A DNA stretch of 64,000 nucleotides from Spongilla lacustris (lineage: Eukaryota; Porifera; Demospongiae; Spongillida; Spongillidae), in assembly GCA_949361645.1 (NCBI GenBank), contig OX442425.1, positions 3,349,442 to 3,413,441 on the forward strand. Direction: 5' to 3'. A program made the position numbers and the translations under genes. Each line of letters starts with the position of its first letter. Within the stretch, counting starts at the first letter, position 1. Under the pieces are notes generated by a model. The model had not been told where the DNA came from. It made no database searches and saw only the letters and a list, made by a program, of their open reading frames with translations. Of this stretch, positions 35,854-47,600 are shown piece by piece.

Positions 35854-36282
35854 AAAAAAATCTAAGAAAAATAAAATAAAAGACATGCCAATGTAGCGGC
35901 GATCGAATAGCACTGGACTTAAAATTAAAAAATTCTGCTAATGTTGCACATGCAGTCGCCTAGGGATTACGAAGGACTCAGTCCTTCCAGCTGACAATCA
36001 CATGCCTCTAAAAACCATTACCTACACATGTACACGGATGCGAGAGTAATGACTGTACTTTACCTGGGAGTCTCCGACACGATCGTATGCTAGCTTGTAT
36101 CCCGGAAGGAGGCCAGAGCGATTGTTAATGTCCCTGACGGCCATGTTGACGGCAGGCACAACTCCTGACGTGTTGCTTCCAAATTGTCCGAAGGATGTTA
36201 TGAACGTAAACGTAAGTACGTTGGACTGCGCGTGCACGCAGGCAAATATTAGCACAAAAACACTGACAGTTTGGCGTAACAT
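24220..36282 (-). CDS. GABA-B-like class C G-protein-coupled receptor 2
   Basis: Fifteen exons (827 residues): 36064-36282, 35114-35251, 28473-28643, 28309-28413, 28192-28257, 27939-28139, 26096-26371, 25959-26031, 25801-25902, 25563-25707, 25312-25438, 25151-25258, 24957-25100, 24557-24886, 24220-24498. All phases match receptor 1 exon by exon. The start at 36282 gives a clear signal peptide (MLRQTVSVFVLIFACVHAQ). Venus-flytrap: about residues 23-445. Seven helices: about 455-735, with VLAFQSRKVKFPGLQDS after TM5, where Gln replaces the Glu of receptor 1. The last exon has a coiled coil (ELEARIASLEESIREKDKKIALFENEIIVLK) followed by a basic tail that may be read-through, since a GTAAAC donor follows VLK. 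The second intron (28.6-35.1 kb) is packed with transposons. Sequence similarity and shared exon plan indicate tandem duplication. The ligand is unknown. Confidence 0.85.
26372..27938 (-). other. Receptor 2 intron without recognisable elements
   Basis: AT-rich sequence between the exons starting at 26371 and ending at 27939. I see no exon, paired repeat or transposon end in it. Confidence 0.5.
29366..29798. mobile_element. 433-bp palindromic MITE (TAATGTCTAATGTACTGGAC)
   Basis: 27-base perfect terminal inverted repeats starting TAATGTCTAATGTACTGGAC. The interior also pairs (gaaattgccaagctct near 29513 with a diverged aacttggcaatttc near 29652; tttcttggtccca with tgggaccaagaa). TA at both tips would fit a Tc1/mariner-type TA insertion, though this is uncertain. 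It lies in the long second intron of receptor 2. Confidence 0.75.
30026..30804. mobile_element. TTAA-flanked non-autonomous DNA transposon
   Basis: TTAA at 30026-30029 and 30801-30804 brackets inverted ends CCTTAATTCCCC (left) and GGGGAATTAAAGG (right). Further inside are GTAGGAC motifs in opposite orientation. TTAA duplication is typical of piggyBac and Kolobok. Two short minus-strand frames (30266-30466, 30547-30753) do not resemble a transposase I know, so it appears internally deleted. Confidence 0.6.
31219..31576. repeat. Direct repeat pair (GAGTATAACTCGCGATAGGA)
   Basis: tcctgagtgagtataactcgcgataggaacgg near 31219 recurs near 31539 with one or two changes. A partial third copy (gcgtataactcacaaacgg) lies near 31370 in related form. 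These could be ends of an unrecognised element. No coding signal between them. Confidence 0.4.
31991..32390 (+). pseudogene. Integrase N-terminal (H2C2) fragment of Ginger-like element
   Basis: MRKDHDEFSVVEDYLLMNQY through RRILESCHAGIAG, then SHLGRDKTIQKN after a probable GTAAAA...GTAG intron, matches the zinc-binding region that precedes gypsy/Ginger integrase cores. After QSFLLE the frame shifts (GKNLNEDIRIFC is in another frame). The integrase catalytic core is missing, so the fragment cannot transpose alone. Confidence 0.6.
32388..33257 (+). pseudogene. Ulp1-like protease plus PHD finger fragment
   Basis: MLTDEHIQAAQTLLKKQFQH begins a Ulp1/SENP-like C48 fold. PERDHWVITSY carries the catalytic His region, and QQTGGVDCGLFAIAFACH carries the oxyanion Gln and catalytic Cys. 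A PHD-type zinc finger follows (CTCRLPESSDYYVLQCDQCQ, then H and C in WYHFRCMNI). A stop at 32586 and frame changes near 32760 break the protease, so it is scored as decayed. Such domains occur as accessory parts of transposon proteins. Their presence here argues the element once encoded a multi-domain protein. Confidence 0.65.
33220..33735. repeat. CCTAGG-centred right terminal repeat array
   Basis: About ten variants of GCCTAGGCATATATGACTCC, in both orientations, form a large imperfect hairpin (33220-33380 against 33550-33735) at the right end of the Ginger-like element. A shorter array of the same motif is at 31866-31960. The inner spacer 33380-33550 has decayed copies (gcctaaggctataacgcctt). 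Confidence 0.8.
33993..34260. mobile_element. Palindromic MITE, CTCTGAGAAAG family, copy A
   Basis: The outer acaagata...ctctctgagaaag is mirrored by ctttctcagagagaa...tatcttgt. The inner arms share ggtggtgtaaaaaggaaggg and cctatatttagcaacat. The central loop is short. Related copies are at 34663-34929 and 61022-61187, with a half copy near 23785. Confidence 0.75.
34663..34929. mobile_element. Palindromic MITE, CTCTGAGAAAG family, copy B
   Basis: Same family as 33993-34260. The preceding 150 bases (gagtttcgatgtagaacagc and neighbours) are also duplicated (about 33840-33975 and 34440-34600), so a unit of roughly 600-800 bases including the MITE is tandemly repeated. Confidence 0.75.
35815..35859. 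repeat. Poly-C run (about 36) followed by A9
   Basis: The longest C run in the window (35816-35851), followed by nine A, in the first intron of receptor 2. Confidence 0.9.
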
Positions 36283-38431
36283 CGTACGCCGCGCGTTAAA
36301 TGTTACGTATTATGCGTGCTGCGCTTTGGATTCGAGTTTTATATGCTTGACCAAAAAAATTGATTTACGGTATTTCATTACGTGTACACCACAATGCCTG
36401 TACGGATATATCATTATTGGTAATACAAATTTAAAAATTTTGCCGCCATTCCTTAAGCCAGAAACTGTCCTTTTATCTTCATACAGCATGCTTGAGTTGC
36501 AAAGCCGGTGATTTCTTTATTGGATCACTACTACATTCTGAATTAGCTGAACTGAACCATATTTCTTCATATTAAATGGTGGACAGGTGAAATAGATTAA
36601 TTAAATCACGAACCCCCGGCCTTGCATGGGTTCATAAACATAAAATTATCCGGCAAAGGAGTGTACAAGGTATTTATTTATTTATACCTTCGAATTCTGT
36701 GGTTGTATCTATTTTTCAGAGCATAATGGACATGCACAGGCTCATATATGAATGCACTTAAAGCGCGTAAAGATCAACTGTCGCGACGTGGGAACTATTC
36801 AGTACAAAGTCAACATTCCCATACACGCACATGTGTCCGACATGTTCACACTTGCGTCATCAACACCAGCAAACAGGAAGATCGACGCAACCGATTGGTA
36901 AACACCAGCAGGCGGAAAGATCGGCGCACGCGCAGCTCGTTCGAAGTTAATTAAGCAGTTGAAACGTTAATTACAGTGTACGTTAATTACACGTTAATGA
37001 AAATTTAAGGGAAATTCGGAGATGTGATGTGACAACGATGCGCTATCACACCACGGTTGATGTAGTGACAGTCTCATTCACAGTATCACACTTAGGCTGC
37101 ATGTGGCTGAAAACTGGGTTTCAAATAGAATTTCGAAGTGACGCCACGCCTCTTTATCGGTAGAACCAGCCAAAAAAAAAAAAAAAAAGGTTAAGCATGC
37201 ATGCAAGCTCAATCACCGTACTCAGTTTCCACTCTAACGCATAATCGTCGCCGTTCGACATCGCATCGCATATCAATAGCATGCGGATGCCGTTTTTGTA
37301 AGGTCACGTGCACGCGGCAAGTATTTCTACAAAATTCTACGACGTTGATTTAAATGATTTTGTCAATAGGTATATACGAACCTAAAGTCATGAAGGATTC
37401 TCTATCACCTCAAACAAGCTGCATGAGCACTCGCTATTCGGCTAAGACTAAGTTTTTCAGCTGCAGATCCGCGAGTGTGCGGAGCAGAGGCTACACACAG
37501 CCTTGCATGCACTGTATAAGCGTTCCGTGGAGTGAACAATCATAATACACAATGAGAGGGTGCACAGTGCATGATCCTATTTCAGTGGACATATTTGTGT
37601 AAACACATGACATCATTTTGATTATTGATGGTAAAGGAGGTCAACAGTTGGACCTATACTAGTAATTCTGATTTACCCCCCTCCAGTTCTTTTACACAAA
37701 ACCTAGTTTACCTTTGAACCAATGTCTTTCTTAATCTTAGAGGAGCTGGAGTCCACACTGTGTTCCGTTCTTTCACAGCCACTGGAAACGATGGACAGTG
37801 GCACTGGTATACACACCAAAGTGCCTCATGTAGTGGATATCAGCGTTGCGTCTGGCACTGTGAATGTCCCCGCTGCTCAGAGGACGGTAGCCTGATTCCA
37901 TGACTGATCAGACCATGCAGCATCTAACAAGACAGGGGGAACATGAAAGGTTGAAATGCACCAGCTGAGCCCCTGTCCCCTATACCATGCAGTATAGCCA
38001 TGGCTACAATGGTAGCCCCCGACAACAGTGAACAGCAAGTCCTATAGTACGTTGCGCAGCTTTCAGCAGCAACTCGGTGATTATGAAGGGCACAAGTGTG
38101 TACCATATCACTAACACCTCAGCTAGTAACGTAATTCTGCTCACCCTGAAGCAATTTACATATATAAACAATCAGCCAAATGTACACAAAGAACATTTCC
38201 AAACGGTTGCCCGGTAGATTCTCTGACACGTTTTGTCAACACAAAGCATCACTACAAAAAAACTCCCTACCGGCTCCCAAGAGATACTAGTACCACAATA
38301 GTGGCTTTCAATAGGTTTGAAAACTACTTCGTAAAATTCGTCACTGCTAACCTGTACCATGCAGAAACGGATTATCATAGCACATTGTATGAAGTTATAA
38401 CTTACCGTTATAGTTTTGCTCTGTTCAGTCC
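36283..38431. other. Receptor 2 upstream region, no gene seen
   Basis: It contains the presumed promoter of receptor 2 just right of 36282. I see no supported exon. Short frames lack domain features. The assembly gap begins at 38432. Confidence 0.5.
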
Positions 38432-38631
38432 NNNNNNNNNNNNNNNNNNNNNNNNNNNNNNNNNNNNNNNNNNNNNNNNNNNNNNNNNNNNNNNNNNNNN
38501 NNNNNNNNNNNNNNNNNNNNNNNNNNNNNNNNNNNNNNNNNNNNNNNNNNNNNNNNNNNNNNNNNNNNNNNNNNNNNNNNNNNNNNNNNNNNNNNNNNNN
38601 NNNNNNNNNNNNNNNNNNNNNNNNNNNNNNN
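38432..38631. other. Assembly gap (200 N)
   Basis: Exactly 200 consecutive N. The round number suggests a placeholder of unknown true length. Missing 5' exons of the VWA-kinase gene could lie here. Confidence 0.98.
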
Positions 38632-38804
38632 TCCGATAACATCATTTTCAGCCTTAAGTTTAAAAAGGTTAATTGAAAACCTACTAGTTGAGATCAACAA
38701 TGACTCAAAGTAGACCGAATAGCACTCTTTTACTCCAACGTCACAAGGAGATGACTAGCTGATGCAGTAGATTTGACCGCCATAGCCCAAGACTTCACTA
38801 TATA

Positions 38805-38900
38805 TAACAGCAAAACTAGAAACAGTGAATAGGGCACTCGTTTTTGAGAAAACAAGTGCCCTATTCACTGTTTCTAGTGACATGCATTAATCTGTTTTTG
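38805..38900. repeat. Near-perfect hairpin (CACTGTTTCTAGT arms)
   Basis: actagaaacagtgaatagggcact is followed, after a loop of about 14 bases, by its reverse complement. Outer bases (aacagcaaaa against tttttgctgtgtt) extend the pairing. Probably a small MITE. On RNA it would fold into a stem of at least 24 pairs. Confidence 0.7.
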
Positions 38901-39662
38901 CTGTGTTAATTATATACAACTACATGTAAGAGCTGGGAAACGTATTTTAGGGGATTTCCATAATAGCCGAGATAATATACACGTTGTATGTGTAGTTATA
39001 AATATTTTCTGCATGCATCTTGTATATTTATTACTGCATAATACCGATATCAAGGTTACTGTTTTATATATATATATATATATATGTATACCTACATGTA
39101 GATGCATATGATGTACAGTACATGCATGTACATGTATAACGCAAATGTAACGAAAGCGCGCATTACAATGCAAGGTATTCGATTCTTGTAGTAACATCAG
39201 TTGCACTCGTATACGACTGGGGTGGCCTGCATGCGCTACTAAACAGCGCGACACACGCAACATAGCGATAAGACCAGACTCAGAGGATTGGGGATCATGA
39301 TTATAACATGTAGTAGAATGTTCTCGAAAATGGCCATGGGTTGCTCGCGTTGTATAAGCTGAGCCTCCACTGTAGGGTGTTTACCTACCACAATCATAAA
39401 GTGACCCCCCCCCCCCCCCCCCCCCCCCCCAGGCCAGTTTCGTATCCGTGGCCACTCCTCAACCCTCCGGGTTTATTAACTTCCGCTGCGCTTGCCGGCT
39501 ACATGTCTGTCACATGCGTGTAGGAAAAATAATTCTTAATCAGGGTTATAGCTGTCTTGATTCTCATTGCTCTATATCAGGATTGCATAGATAGTGTATG
39601 CATATATCAATTTTTGCTTTGTTACTAATAAATTGACCAGATTTTTTATAATTGCATATCAG
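38901..39662. other. Upstream flank of VWA-kinase copy A
   Basis: It contains a (TA)n tract near 39064-39086 and a 26-base C run at 39405-39430. No homolog of the copy B first exon (52408-52696) was found here. Confidence 0.5.
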
Positions 39663-42600
39663 ATCTAGATAGGCAGAGAACTGAACTAATTCAGCTTTCA
39701 ATAGAAGAAAGAGCTGATGAACTTATCTCATCGAGATCTACACCAACCCTATTGCAGCATGCAAAAGAATATTCTGAACATGAGCTTAAAGAGCGAAGAC
39801 GACTTCGTGAAATGAAATCTAAAAAGTTGCTTGAAATTTGTCTAATGGTATGTGGTTCTGGTATATGTGAGCATGTGCATTATAAAGGATACTAGAGTTG
39901 CACTGATTGTGGCATTCATAATCAGTTCATTGAAACCTTAATAGTAGTTGTTTCACTGCAAACTCTGACCATGATATAATGGCCTCCCTTCTTATTATGC
40001 CTAAACTTATTAAATCTGGTGACGGTATATACTACTTGCTACTATAATATTATATATTAAAATAAAATTATTATAATATAATTATAATAATAATTATAAT
40101 TATATATATAGTACTTGTATTTCAATGATGCTTAATCTAGAGGTTCTAGTTTCAACTGTTTATTGAGTTGAAATTTGTTATGAGCATTCTGAGTGGATTT
40201 GAAGTAGCCTTGTTTTCCTGCTCTTTTTAGAGCAACACTTGTACAAAAGCATTGCACCATAATTCTGCTTTAAGCAATGGTTAATCATATTTGTCCCAGA
40301 ACTGAAATAGACATGTCCAATTGGTTACAGCTGATATTGCATCCTTCACATTCACACATGCAATAGCTCCACATGTGTTCCATTTGCTGAGATGTATGTC
40401 TGCATTGTGGTTGGTTTTTCTAGCCCTGGTACCTCACACAATGCATACAAATAGTGAAAAATGGGTTTTCATTGCCTTGCATCCTTTGAAGCATATACAC
40501 ACATGCAGATGTAGTGGCAGAACATCAATATTATTCACTTTCATTCGGTGCTGCTCATCTGTATTGAGCAAAAGAATTAAACCACTTGCCCAATATTACC
40601 ACATTGGACAGCAGACTGCTTCTTGAAGCGATGCTGTCAATGTTTCCCCTCTCATGCAATATAACAGTTAATTCAATAAACAAAGAGCAGTTAGATTTCA
40701 TAAATAGTGTCTGCCACTTGGGGATGGACAACTCCAACACCCACTGTGATTTGCTATTGTATGAATCACGATGAGTGAGAATAGCAGAGGTCCAAGGGGT
40801 CGCCTTGCTGAATCCATGGAATGCCACAGGACTGACATTATGTTGACCTTAGCCATGGAAGGAGCTCAGGAAAATACTTGGCACATTCTACAATGATTTC
40901 ATGGTGAGAAATGTCCACTTCTAGTACACCAAGTCATCATCAGACCAATGCTCTTCATGCAGTTCATGAAGGGCAAGCCACACCAAACTGGTAGGGCTCA
41001 AAAAAACAATGCAACCTTTGCCCTCACGGCAGTACATTTGAGTTTTCTGTACCTGACTTATAGTACTGACACAATGCACATTTCTGAATGTTTACACGTG
41101 TCCTTTGAAAATATAAAGAACAAGGCAATTCTTTGATGGTGTCTACTTAACTGTGACATGAACAAAAACGAATACGTGTATAAGCCAAACACATGTACAA
41201 GTGAAAATTTAACATTATTTATTTATTGTGCAGGTAAAAGTTTGCTTCCTTCTTGACTGTACTGGTTCTATGCTCCCATGGATTACAAAGATCAAGGATA
41301 ATATCCTCAACTGGAAAGAGTGTTTGCTTAAGACACACACACATGCTAAATTTTCTTTTTCCTTTGTACGCTACACGGACTTTGATCAACCTGAAGAGTC
41401 ACAAACAAGCTTCCTCGACTTCACTGAGTAAGAAGTTATACTATCTGACACAATGCCTCACTATACTAAGTAAAGTTTAGCATGTGATTGTGATGAGTGC
41501 AAATTGGTACTCCACTTTTACAGTACTTGAGATAAAACACTGCAAGTTCTTGTTTTAAAAGATTTGTATATTGGTCACATTTGATGCTGCATTTTACTAT
41601 GCAAGCATACTTGAAGGAACTGTAATGTACACAGCCTGCTACAATCATTGCAAAACAAATTTTAAGATGCTTGGTAAAGATTTTTAAGTAATGCTAGAAA
41701 TATAGTGTACGTGGGGGGAGGTGAATGAGGTGGTGTGGACCCATCAGATTTGAATCTAAGATTGTCTAATAATACCCCATATACCTGCAAATTGAATCAC
41801 ACCAAAGATTATTGGAGTGGCATTGTTCATTAAACTATTATTCTTGTATGTACATGTATGCAAAACTGCAAAATAAACCTAGTGTCCATTGTGACATCAG
41901 TAGTGATTCTGTTTCTATTTGCATGTGTCTATCTACCAGAAATGAGCACTCACTTGCAGCTACATTTTCTTTTAAATAGAGATACGGAGAAGTTTTCTTC
42001 CTTTCTGAAAGGGATTGATATTCCAGATGGTTGTGGCGGAGATGCAGCAGAGGACATTTCAAGTGGCTTAAAGGTTGTTACCGAGAATCTGACCTGGGAT
42101 CATGGAACTAAGGCAAGAAGTTCACATAAACATGTATTTAGTTAGCTACAACCTAATCTGCGTTTTCTATTCTGAGCAAATAAGGAGTAGGATATGTCCC
42201 CTAGATGCATGTAGGCCTATCAATTTTAGTCCTCACTCTTACACCATTTTGTGACTAATTATGTTTATATTTCTCACCTATACAGGTACTGATACACATT
42301 GCTGATGCCCCATGTCATGGAAATCAGTACCATGACTGCAATTTTGGAGATAAGTATCCTGATAGAAGTTCAAGCATCAATGATCTCTTAAATCAGGTGT
42401 ACAGTCAACAAATACAGTATTATTTTGGCTATATACAAAAAACTGACACAGACAAAATGATAGCACAATTTAATGACATTTTATGCCATCTTGGTGGTGG
42501 ACGAACCTACATAACACAGCTCGATGCTACTGACCCTAAACTGGTGGAAAAGTTAGTATTTGATTCATTAAACGAAAGTATTTCCAAAACGTTAACACGT

Positions 42601-43365
42601 TGCACTATAACCTGCCCACCAAAAGAAAGTGGCATGCCTAAATTGGAGGTGTCTGTGGAAGAAAGGGGACTTATAACACCACCATTCAAGCCAAATGTTA
42701 CTGTAAATGAAATTCATCTCATCCTTCCTTGCCTGATGACTAATGTCCAGCGCTGTCCTGATTCTTTTGCTGAAGGAAAATGTCGACGTGCTTATCATGG
42801 TTTCATAGTTGATACTAAAGAACACATTGTACTCAAGGAAAATAAAGACGAAATTGAATTGAAGCGATATCTGGAGAGTTATCATGCTCACATTACTGCA
42901 ATGGTATATGCTGCAATGTTCAATAATGAAAAACCTCCTGATGTAGAAAATCTTCAATTTGTTTCTCCTTCATTATTTCTCACCAAAATGTCGGATTCAA
43001 AATGGAAGTGTTTTTTTGTTGAACCATACATAAAAGGTGACTTCAAAAAGTTCAACAACAATGGGGGCTATGTCTTCAAGGCACCATCAGAGATGGAGTT
43101 AGCATCAAGGATCAGCGATGCACTTCAGGCATTCAGCCACTACAGCTGGCATAAATCACAACATAAAATCTTGGTGTGTGATCTTCAGGGAGTGATGACC
43201 GAGAAAGGGGCTTTGCTCACTGATCCATCCATCCACTCGTGCACTGAAGATTTATTTTATGGTAGCACTGATCTGCAATCACCTGGGATGGACACATTCT
43301 TCACTTCACACAAGTGCAACAGAGTTTGCAAGGCAATGAAACTTGAGCCTTATTTGAAAAAGTAA
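39663..43365 (+). CDS. VWA domain plus alpha-kinase protein, copy A, 5' end not found
   Basis: Exons 39663-39847, 41234-41427, 41980-42112 and 42286-43365 join in frame (about 529 residues). The first encodes a charged helical segment (QLSIEERADELIS...KERRRLREMKSK). A VWA domain follows (VKVCFLLDCTGSMLPWI, MIDAS variant D-C-T-G-S; DGCGGDAAEDISSGL; LIHIADAPCHG). The last exon ends in an atypical alpha-kinase (AYHGFIVDTKEHIVLK; VCDLQGV; LLTDPSIHS; terminal SHKCNRVCKAMKLEP). The same architecture is known in Dictyostelium VwkA and in VWA-type alpha-kinases of fungi and animals, and Ser/Thr kinase activity is inferred. The intron 42113-42285 has a GC donor (AAG|GCAAGA). A phase-1 start implies at least one upstream exon, as in copy B (52408-52696). 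A poly(A) signal follows at 43429. Confidence 0.85.
40690..41015 (-). pseudogene. Decayed LINE-type reverse transcriptase fragment
   Basis: Read on the minus strand with frameshifts: PYQFGVAC, then KYFPELLPW, then IQQGDPL followed (one base lost) by PLLFSLIVIH. This order matches the central RT motifs of non-LTR retrotransposons. The YxDD motif was not found and stops are present. It lies between exons 1 and 2 of VWA-kinase copy A. It was inserted after the copies diverged, because copy B keeps the flanking bases (ataacagttaattcaat) without it. Confidence 0.6.
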
Positions 43366-43428
43366 CATTCTTCAAGGTCAGAGTGTTTGTATGAAGTACT
43401 GTACATTGTGATGGACTAGTGTTCAGTT

Positions 43429-43434
43429 AATAAA
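43429..43434 (+). other. AATAAA polyadenylation signal of VWA-kinase copy A
   Basis: AATAAA 64 bases after the stop codon of the kinase gene. Confidence 0.55.
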
Positions 43435-44392
43435 ATATATGTCCATGAAGACAAATCTTCATGCTGAAATGAAACATTTTTTTCATTAAAGGAATGATTT
43501 CCATGTATCACTGAGTGAAAATATTGTTAATGCTTGTTGTTCCAAACTGAGCTAAATATACCCTGCCATTGCCTTGTACCCTGCCATCTGAAGTTGAATG
43601 CGCAGCCTGCTAAAATGTTATTACCTGTCCCATATAGTGACTGGATGTACTTAACTGAGAGTGAATCAATATACAGTCCCCAGTCACACAATGAGGAGCA
43701 TTGAAATCAAAGAAGTAATTAGAAAGAATTGACTCATCCAAATCTCATTGTGAACATATAAATAAATAAAAACAGTTCATAGACACTTACGCATCTCAAC
43801 AGTGAATTTGCCAGGAGTTTGAAAGATTAGGAAAGCTATATAGGTAAGAGGTCAGCTCTAGCGTAGGCTACAGTCACAATTACCATTAGTATAGGTGCTA
43901 TCACGATCAGTTGTGAATGCTGCCTCTAGCTATATAGAGAGCATCTTCCACGATACTGGTAGGTGCAACTTGCCGGACGGATAATAATAACTCCATGTTT
44001 TCGTGGCTCAGAACCGTGATAAAGGTTTGATGCAGCCAAAGGTTTGATGCAGCCAAAGGTTTGATGCAGCCAATAGGGCCAGTCCAAAAAAATTGTGACT
44101 TATTAGCCTATGCTAGCATACCGAAGGCCTGCGAATGCATGAAAAGATTATCTGCCCCATATAGTGGCAGCACTGATCCGGCTCGTCCCCAGTCCGATTC
44201 GCGGACGAGACGATATGGCGCCGTATAACGCGCTTCGCGCGCCACACTTAATTGCTAGATGTTGTAGTGCTAGCAAGGAACGTAGATCTTTAGTGCGTTT
44301 GCGCATTGTAGAGCTCTATTTGATGGAGGTTTGCAGTTACTACGAGGCGGATTCCCCGTGGGGCCAACAGCGTTTGGGAAGATAGCGGGTTA
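43435..44392. other. Intergenic region
   Basis: No gene recognised. A short direct repeat (aaaggtttgatgcagccaa, three copies) lies at about 44023-44071. Confidence 0.5.
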
Positions 44393-44605
44393 CAGGGGCG
44401 GATCCAGCATTTCGGGGCAAGGGCTGGGTGGGGGGGGGGGGGGGGGGGGTCAGGTACACAGTGATATGCAAGGGCGGAGTGGAAATGCCTACCTCCAGCG
44501 AGGGGGTATGGGTGAGCGCTGTAAGAGTAGGGCGGAGCCCCCAGCCGCTTTGCAACTTTCGCACTTTTCGTACCACGCAAGTCACAAAAATAGCATAGAA
44601 TTGCA
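44393..44605. mobile_element. Poly-G repeat element, copy 1
   Basis: Begins CAGGGGCGGATCCAGCATTT, a hAT-MITE-like end, then 20 G (44430-44449), and later gggcggagcccccagccgct with ttgcaactttcgcacttttc. Two further copies of the gcggagcccc...ttgcaact block occur at 50845-50990 (inverted) and 63285-63415. Each has a poly-C/G or C/CA tract 40-90 bases away. Confidence 0.6.
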
Positions 44606-44615
44606 TTAAAAGGCA

Positions 44616-47600
44616 GTGTCCTCCAAACCTTTGTACAGCAGGATCATCTAAAATGGAATGATTGTGATTCAATTGGAAACTGTACATCATGCCAATATTC
44701 ATACCCTTGGGACAAACGTGAAGAGTAGAAAAATAGTAGTCAAAATAAGTATTCCAATTGCAAATAAGTATTCAGATATGAACTAAGAATAAATGTGTCC
44801 ACAGCCAGCATGACAAGGACCAGGCTTGAGATGTAAATTATTGTAGCAACAAATGCAGTATCTTTCAACCTTGGAAATTCCCTTTCCTTGTCTCAATGCC
44901 AACAATTTGAAATACAGCAAGGTATGCCAGGATAAGGATCTTCCAATAAAAGGCTGGGGAGAAGGCAGGGTAGCACACTAGATCGTAGTATTTCTCTTGG
45001 ACACCACCAGCCTGATGCATGTAAGGTAAAGATTTTTATAACTGATATAATTATACACATAATTATACATGTATTACAGTATAGCATACGGAGACTCCGG
45101 TTGGGTTCTCTTCATCCACAATCTGTGTTTCCATAGACCCCCTCAGGTACGGAACACCTGTTCCCAATGTAAGTAGAAGCATGCCAATTCCAACTATTAT
45201 AGCCACAATCAGTACCATATGCCAGTCCTTCATTAGCTAGAAGAGGAAGGGGCGCATCTACACATTGCTTGCATAAAACCTCATCATTGTAGCAACTACT
45301 AGCCTACTGTCTTTGTTGCTGTTGGATTTAGAAAGATGTTGTAGATTCTCCACATCTTTGCCAACACAGTGCCAAAGCAGAGGGCGTACCCTATGATGAA
45401 CTGCCACTCTTTCATCTTCACATCCATTTAATTTCAAATGTGGCAAAGTGATTTATACATAAATAATGGTTTGAGCACTTGTGCAGTAGGGGTCCATGTA
45501 CCATGTTATTAGAAACATAATCAAAGGGAGAACAGCATCATTATAGTTAGGACTTGCTAGTACACTGTGTATATGTACTGATCCCACATAATTTCCCATG
45601 TATGTTTTGATCTGTGAAGAGATTGTAAACCTTTTCTAGGTTGCATTCACAAAATGTATGATGGGAGGTTTTCTCAGTTGCTTCACCTTCAGAACAATTC
45701 TAGCACGTTATCGTAATTTTAATTCACTACATGTACATGCATGTTCAATGCACTCATACACCCGTGCATACCTTCTATTTCTGAAAATGAGATTGAAGAT
45801 TAATGTGAACATAAGTCCACATGTTGACAGTGTCACAAGAACAGCCACCATTGGTATTGCATATGGGTATTCCATCAGGAGGAATACCCTCTAAAAACAA
45901 AGCACAACTCAGTGTCATGTATTGAATTATAATTGTGCAGTAGTGCTAACCAGGGTATATAACAGTGTCATTGAAACCTGGCAGAAAGTCTTGTACAGTG
46001 TATATACAAGTAAGCAAACTGCACTCTGGTTAGGTGGCCTAGATTGGGAGGAAGTACAAATCAGCAACTTTGTGAGTTCTTTCCTCACCACAATATTGGT
46101 ACTCTTTAAGATATATTATGTTCTGGATGTGTGTGCCATTAGCATCAAACTGAATAGGTCCCTGTTGCAAACAAAAGTAATTCATCATTATAGGCATAAC
46201 ATTGTGTGTCCTTACTGATACTCCAGAGATGTTGGTCCTTTGAATATTCCACTGAATCAGATATCCCATTCTTTCATTGGAGTATTGAAACCGCTCTAAT
46301 GGCACCAATGACATTACCACAACCTGTTCCATTAATATTTCCACTCCCAACCATAGTCATGGTGCGATTTAGAGTGAGGGCAAGGACCCATACAGCATCA
46401 TAGGCTAGTCCTCCAGCATCAGAAACATAATAGCTATTTTGCACAGCACGTGATACATATTCAGCTTGAAATTGTTGGGGCAACTGTGTAATTAGGAGGT
46501 GTAGTTCTCAATGATTTGGCTGCAATTGTGTTCATGAAAATTTCCTTGATACAATGTAAGTGACTTAGCAAGCACCAGTTTACTTGCAGCATACATGCAC
46601 ATGTATAACAGATGCCACATATTTCAAATGTGTTTCCAAACAGTGATCCTTTCGTTATTCATATATAATATGTATCAATTAACATATGTATCTACTGGCA
46701 CACTTGTTGCATTACATACATTCAATTCCAGATTGTTGCAAATTAACAATGCCAAAATTAATACTGAAACAATTAACTTGGTAATTCAATGAGCAATACA
46801 TTGTTCCTTCTATTATGGTATGGAAAAGAAACCTAGTCACATGCTGAGAGAACTTAGCAATTGGCACTACATCTTTTGAGTACCATTAGATTTGTTGGAC
46901 TGTTCCATTAAGAGCACTTGCATTTTAGTAAATGTTCCTCATTTGTAAGTAAACAATGCCAAGTATGCATTGCAAACATTGAGTACCAGTCATTTATATT
47001 AATTGTGATTTCCATTTCACACAAATTAGTTGCGTTTTCAATTTAAAACCAAAAACACATAACATTTAATTGATCATGTATACATAACTACACAGGGATT
47101 GAGCATGCAAAGCTTTAGCTAAATGATTTTTATACAATGGTACTTTGCTCAAACCAAATTCTACTATTTCATACCCTGCCAGTTGGCCTGGGTAGTACCA
47201 AGTACAGTTTGGCTTGCAGCAAGTTAGGTAGTTATGAACTGTCTATTCCAGTATCTGAGCTACCAATGTAGTCATCAGGAGATGGGTGAATGTGTACAGA
47301 TAATACCTTGTCCAGGAAGATTTCAAGTTCATTATCAGTACAGTTGATGACATTGCCATCAACTGATGCTGTCCACCATCCATTAGAGTATATCCAGGAA
47401 TAACGAGGATATGTGTAGCCCTGTTTTGCAACCTGTTATATAGGAATACGAAGTACCATTCCACAACATGGAACACTTGCTTTGTGCAAATCAATTTAAT
47501 GCATACCTACCTGGCATATGATCATCCTTGCTGAATCCGAATAGCAATTGAGGAAGAAGACACGATAATACTACATGTATATGCAAAATTTAAAAAAGTT

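Noticed and set aside
38172..38700. Open frames crossing the N gap
   Set aside because: The frames are held open by N and carry no information.
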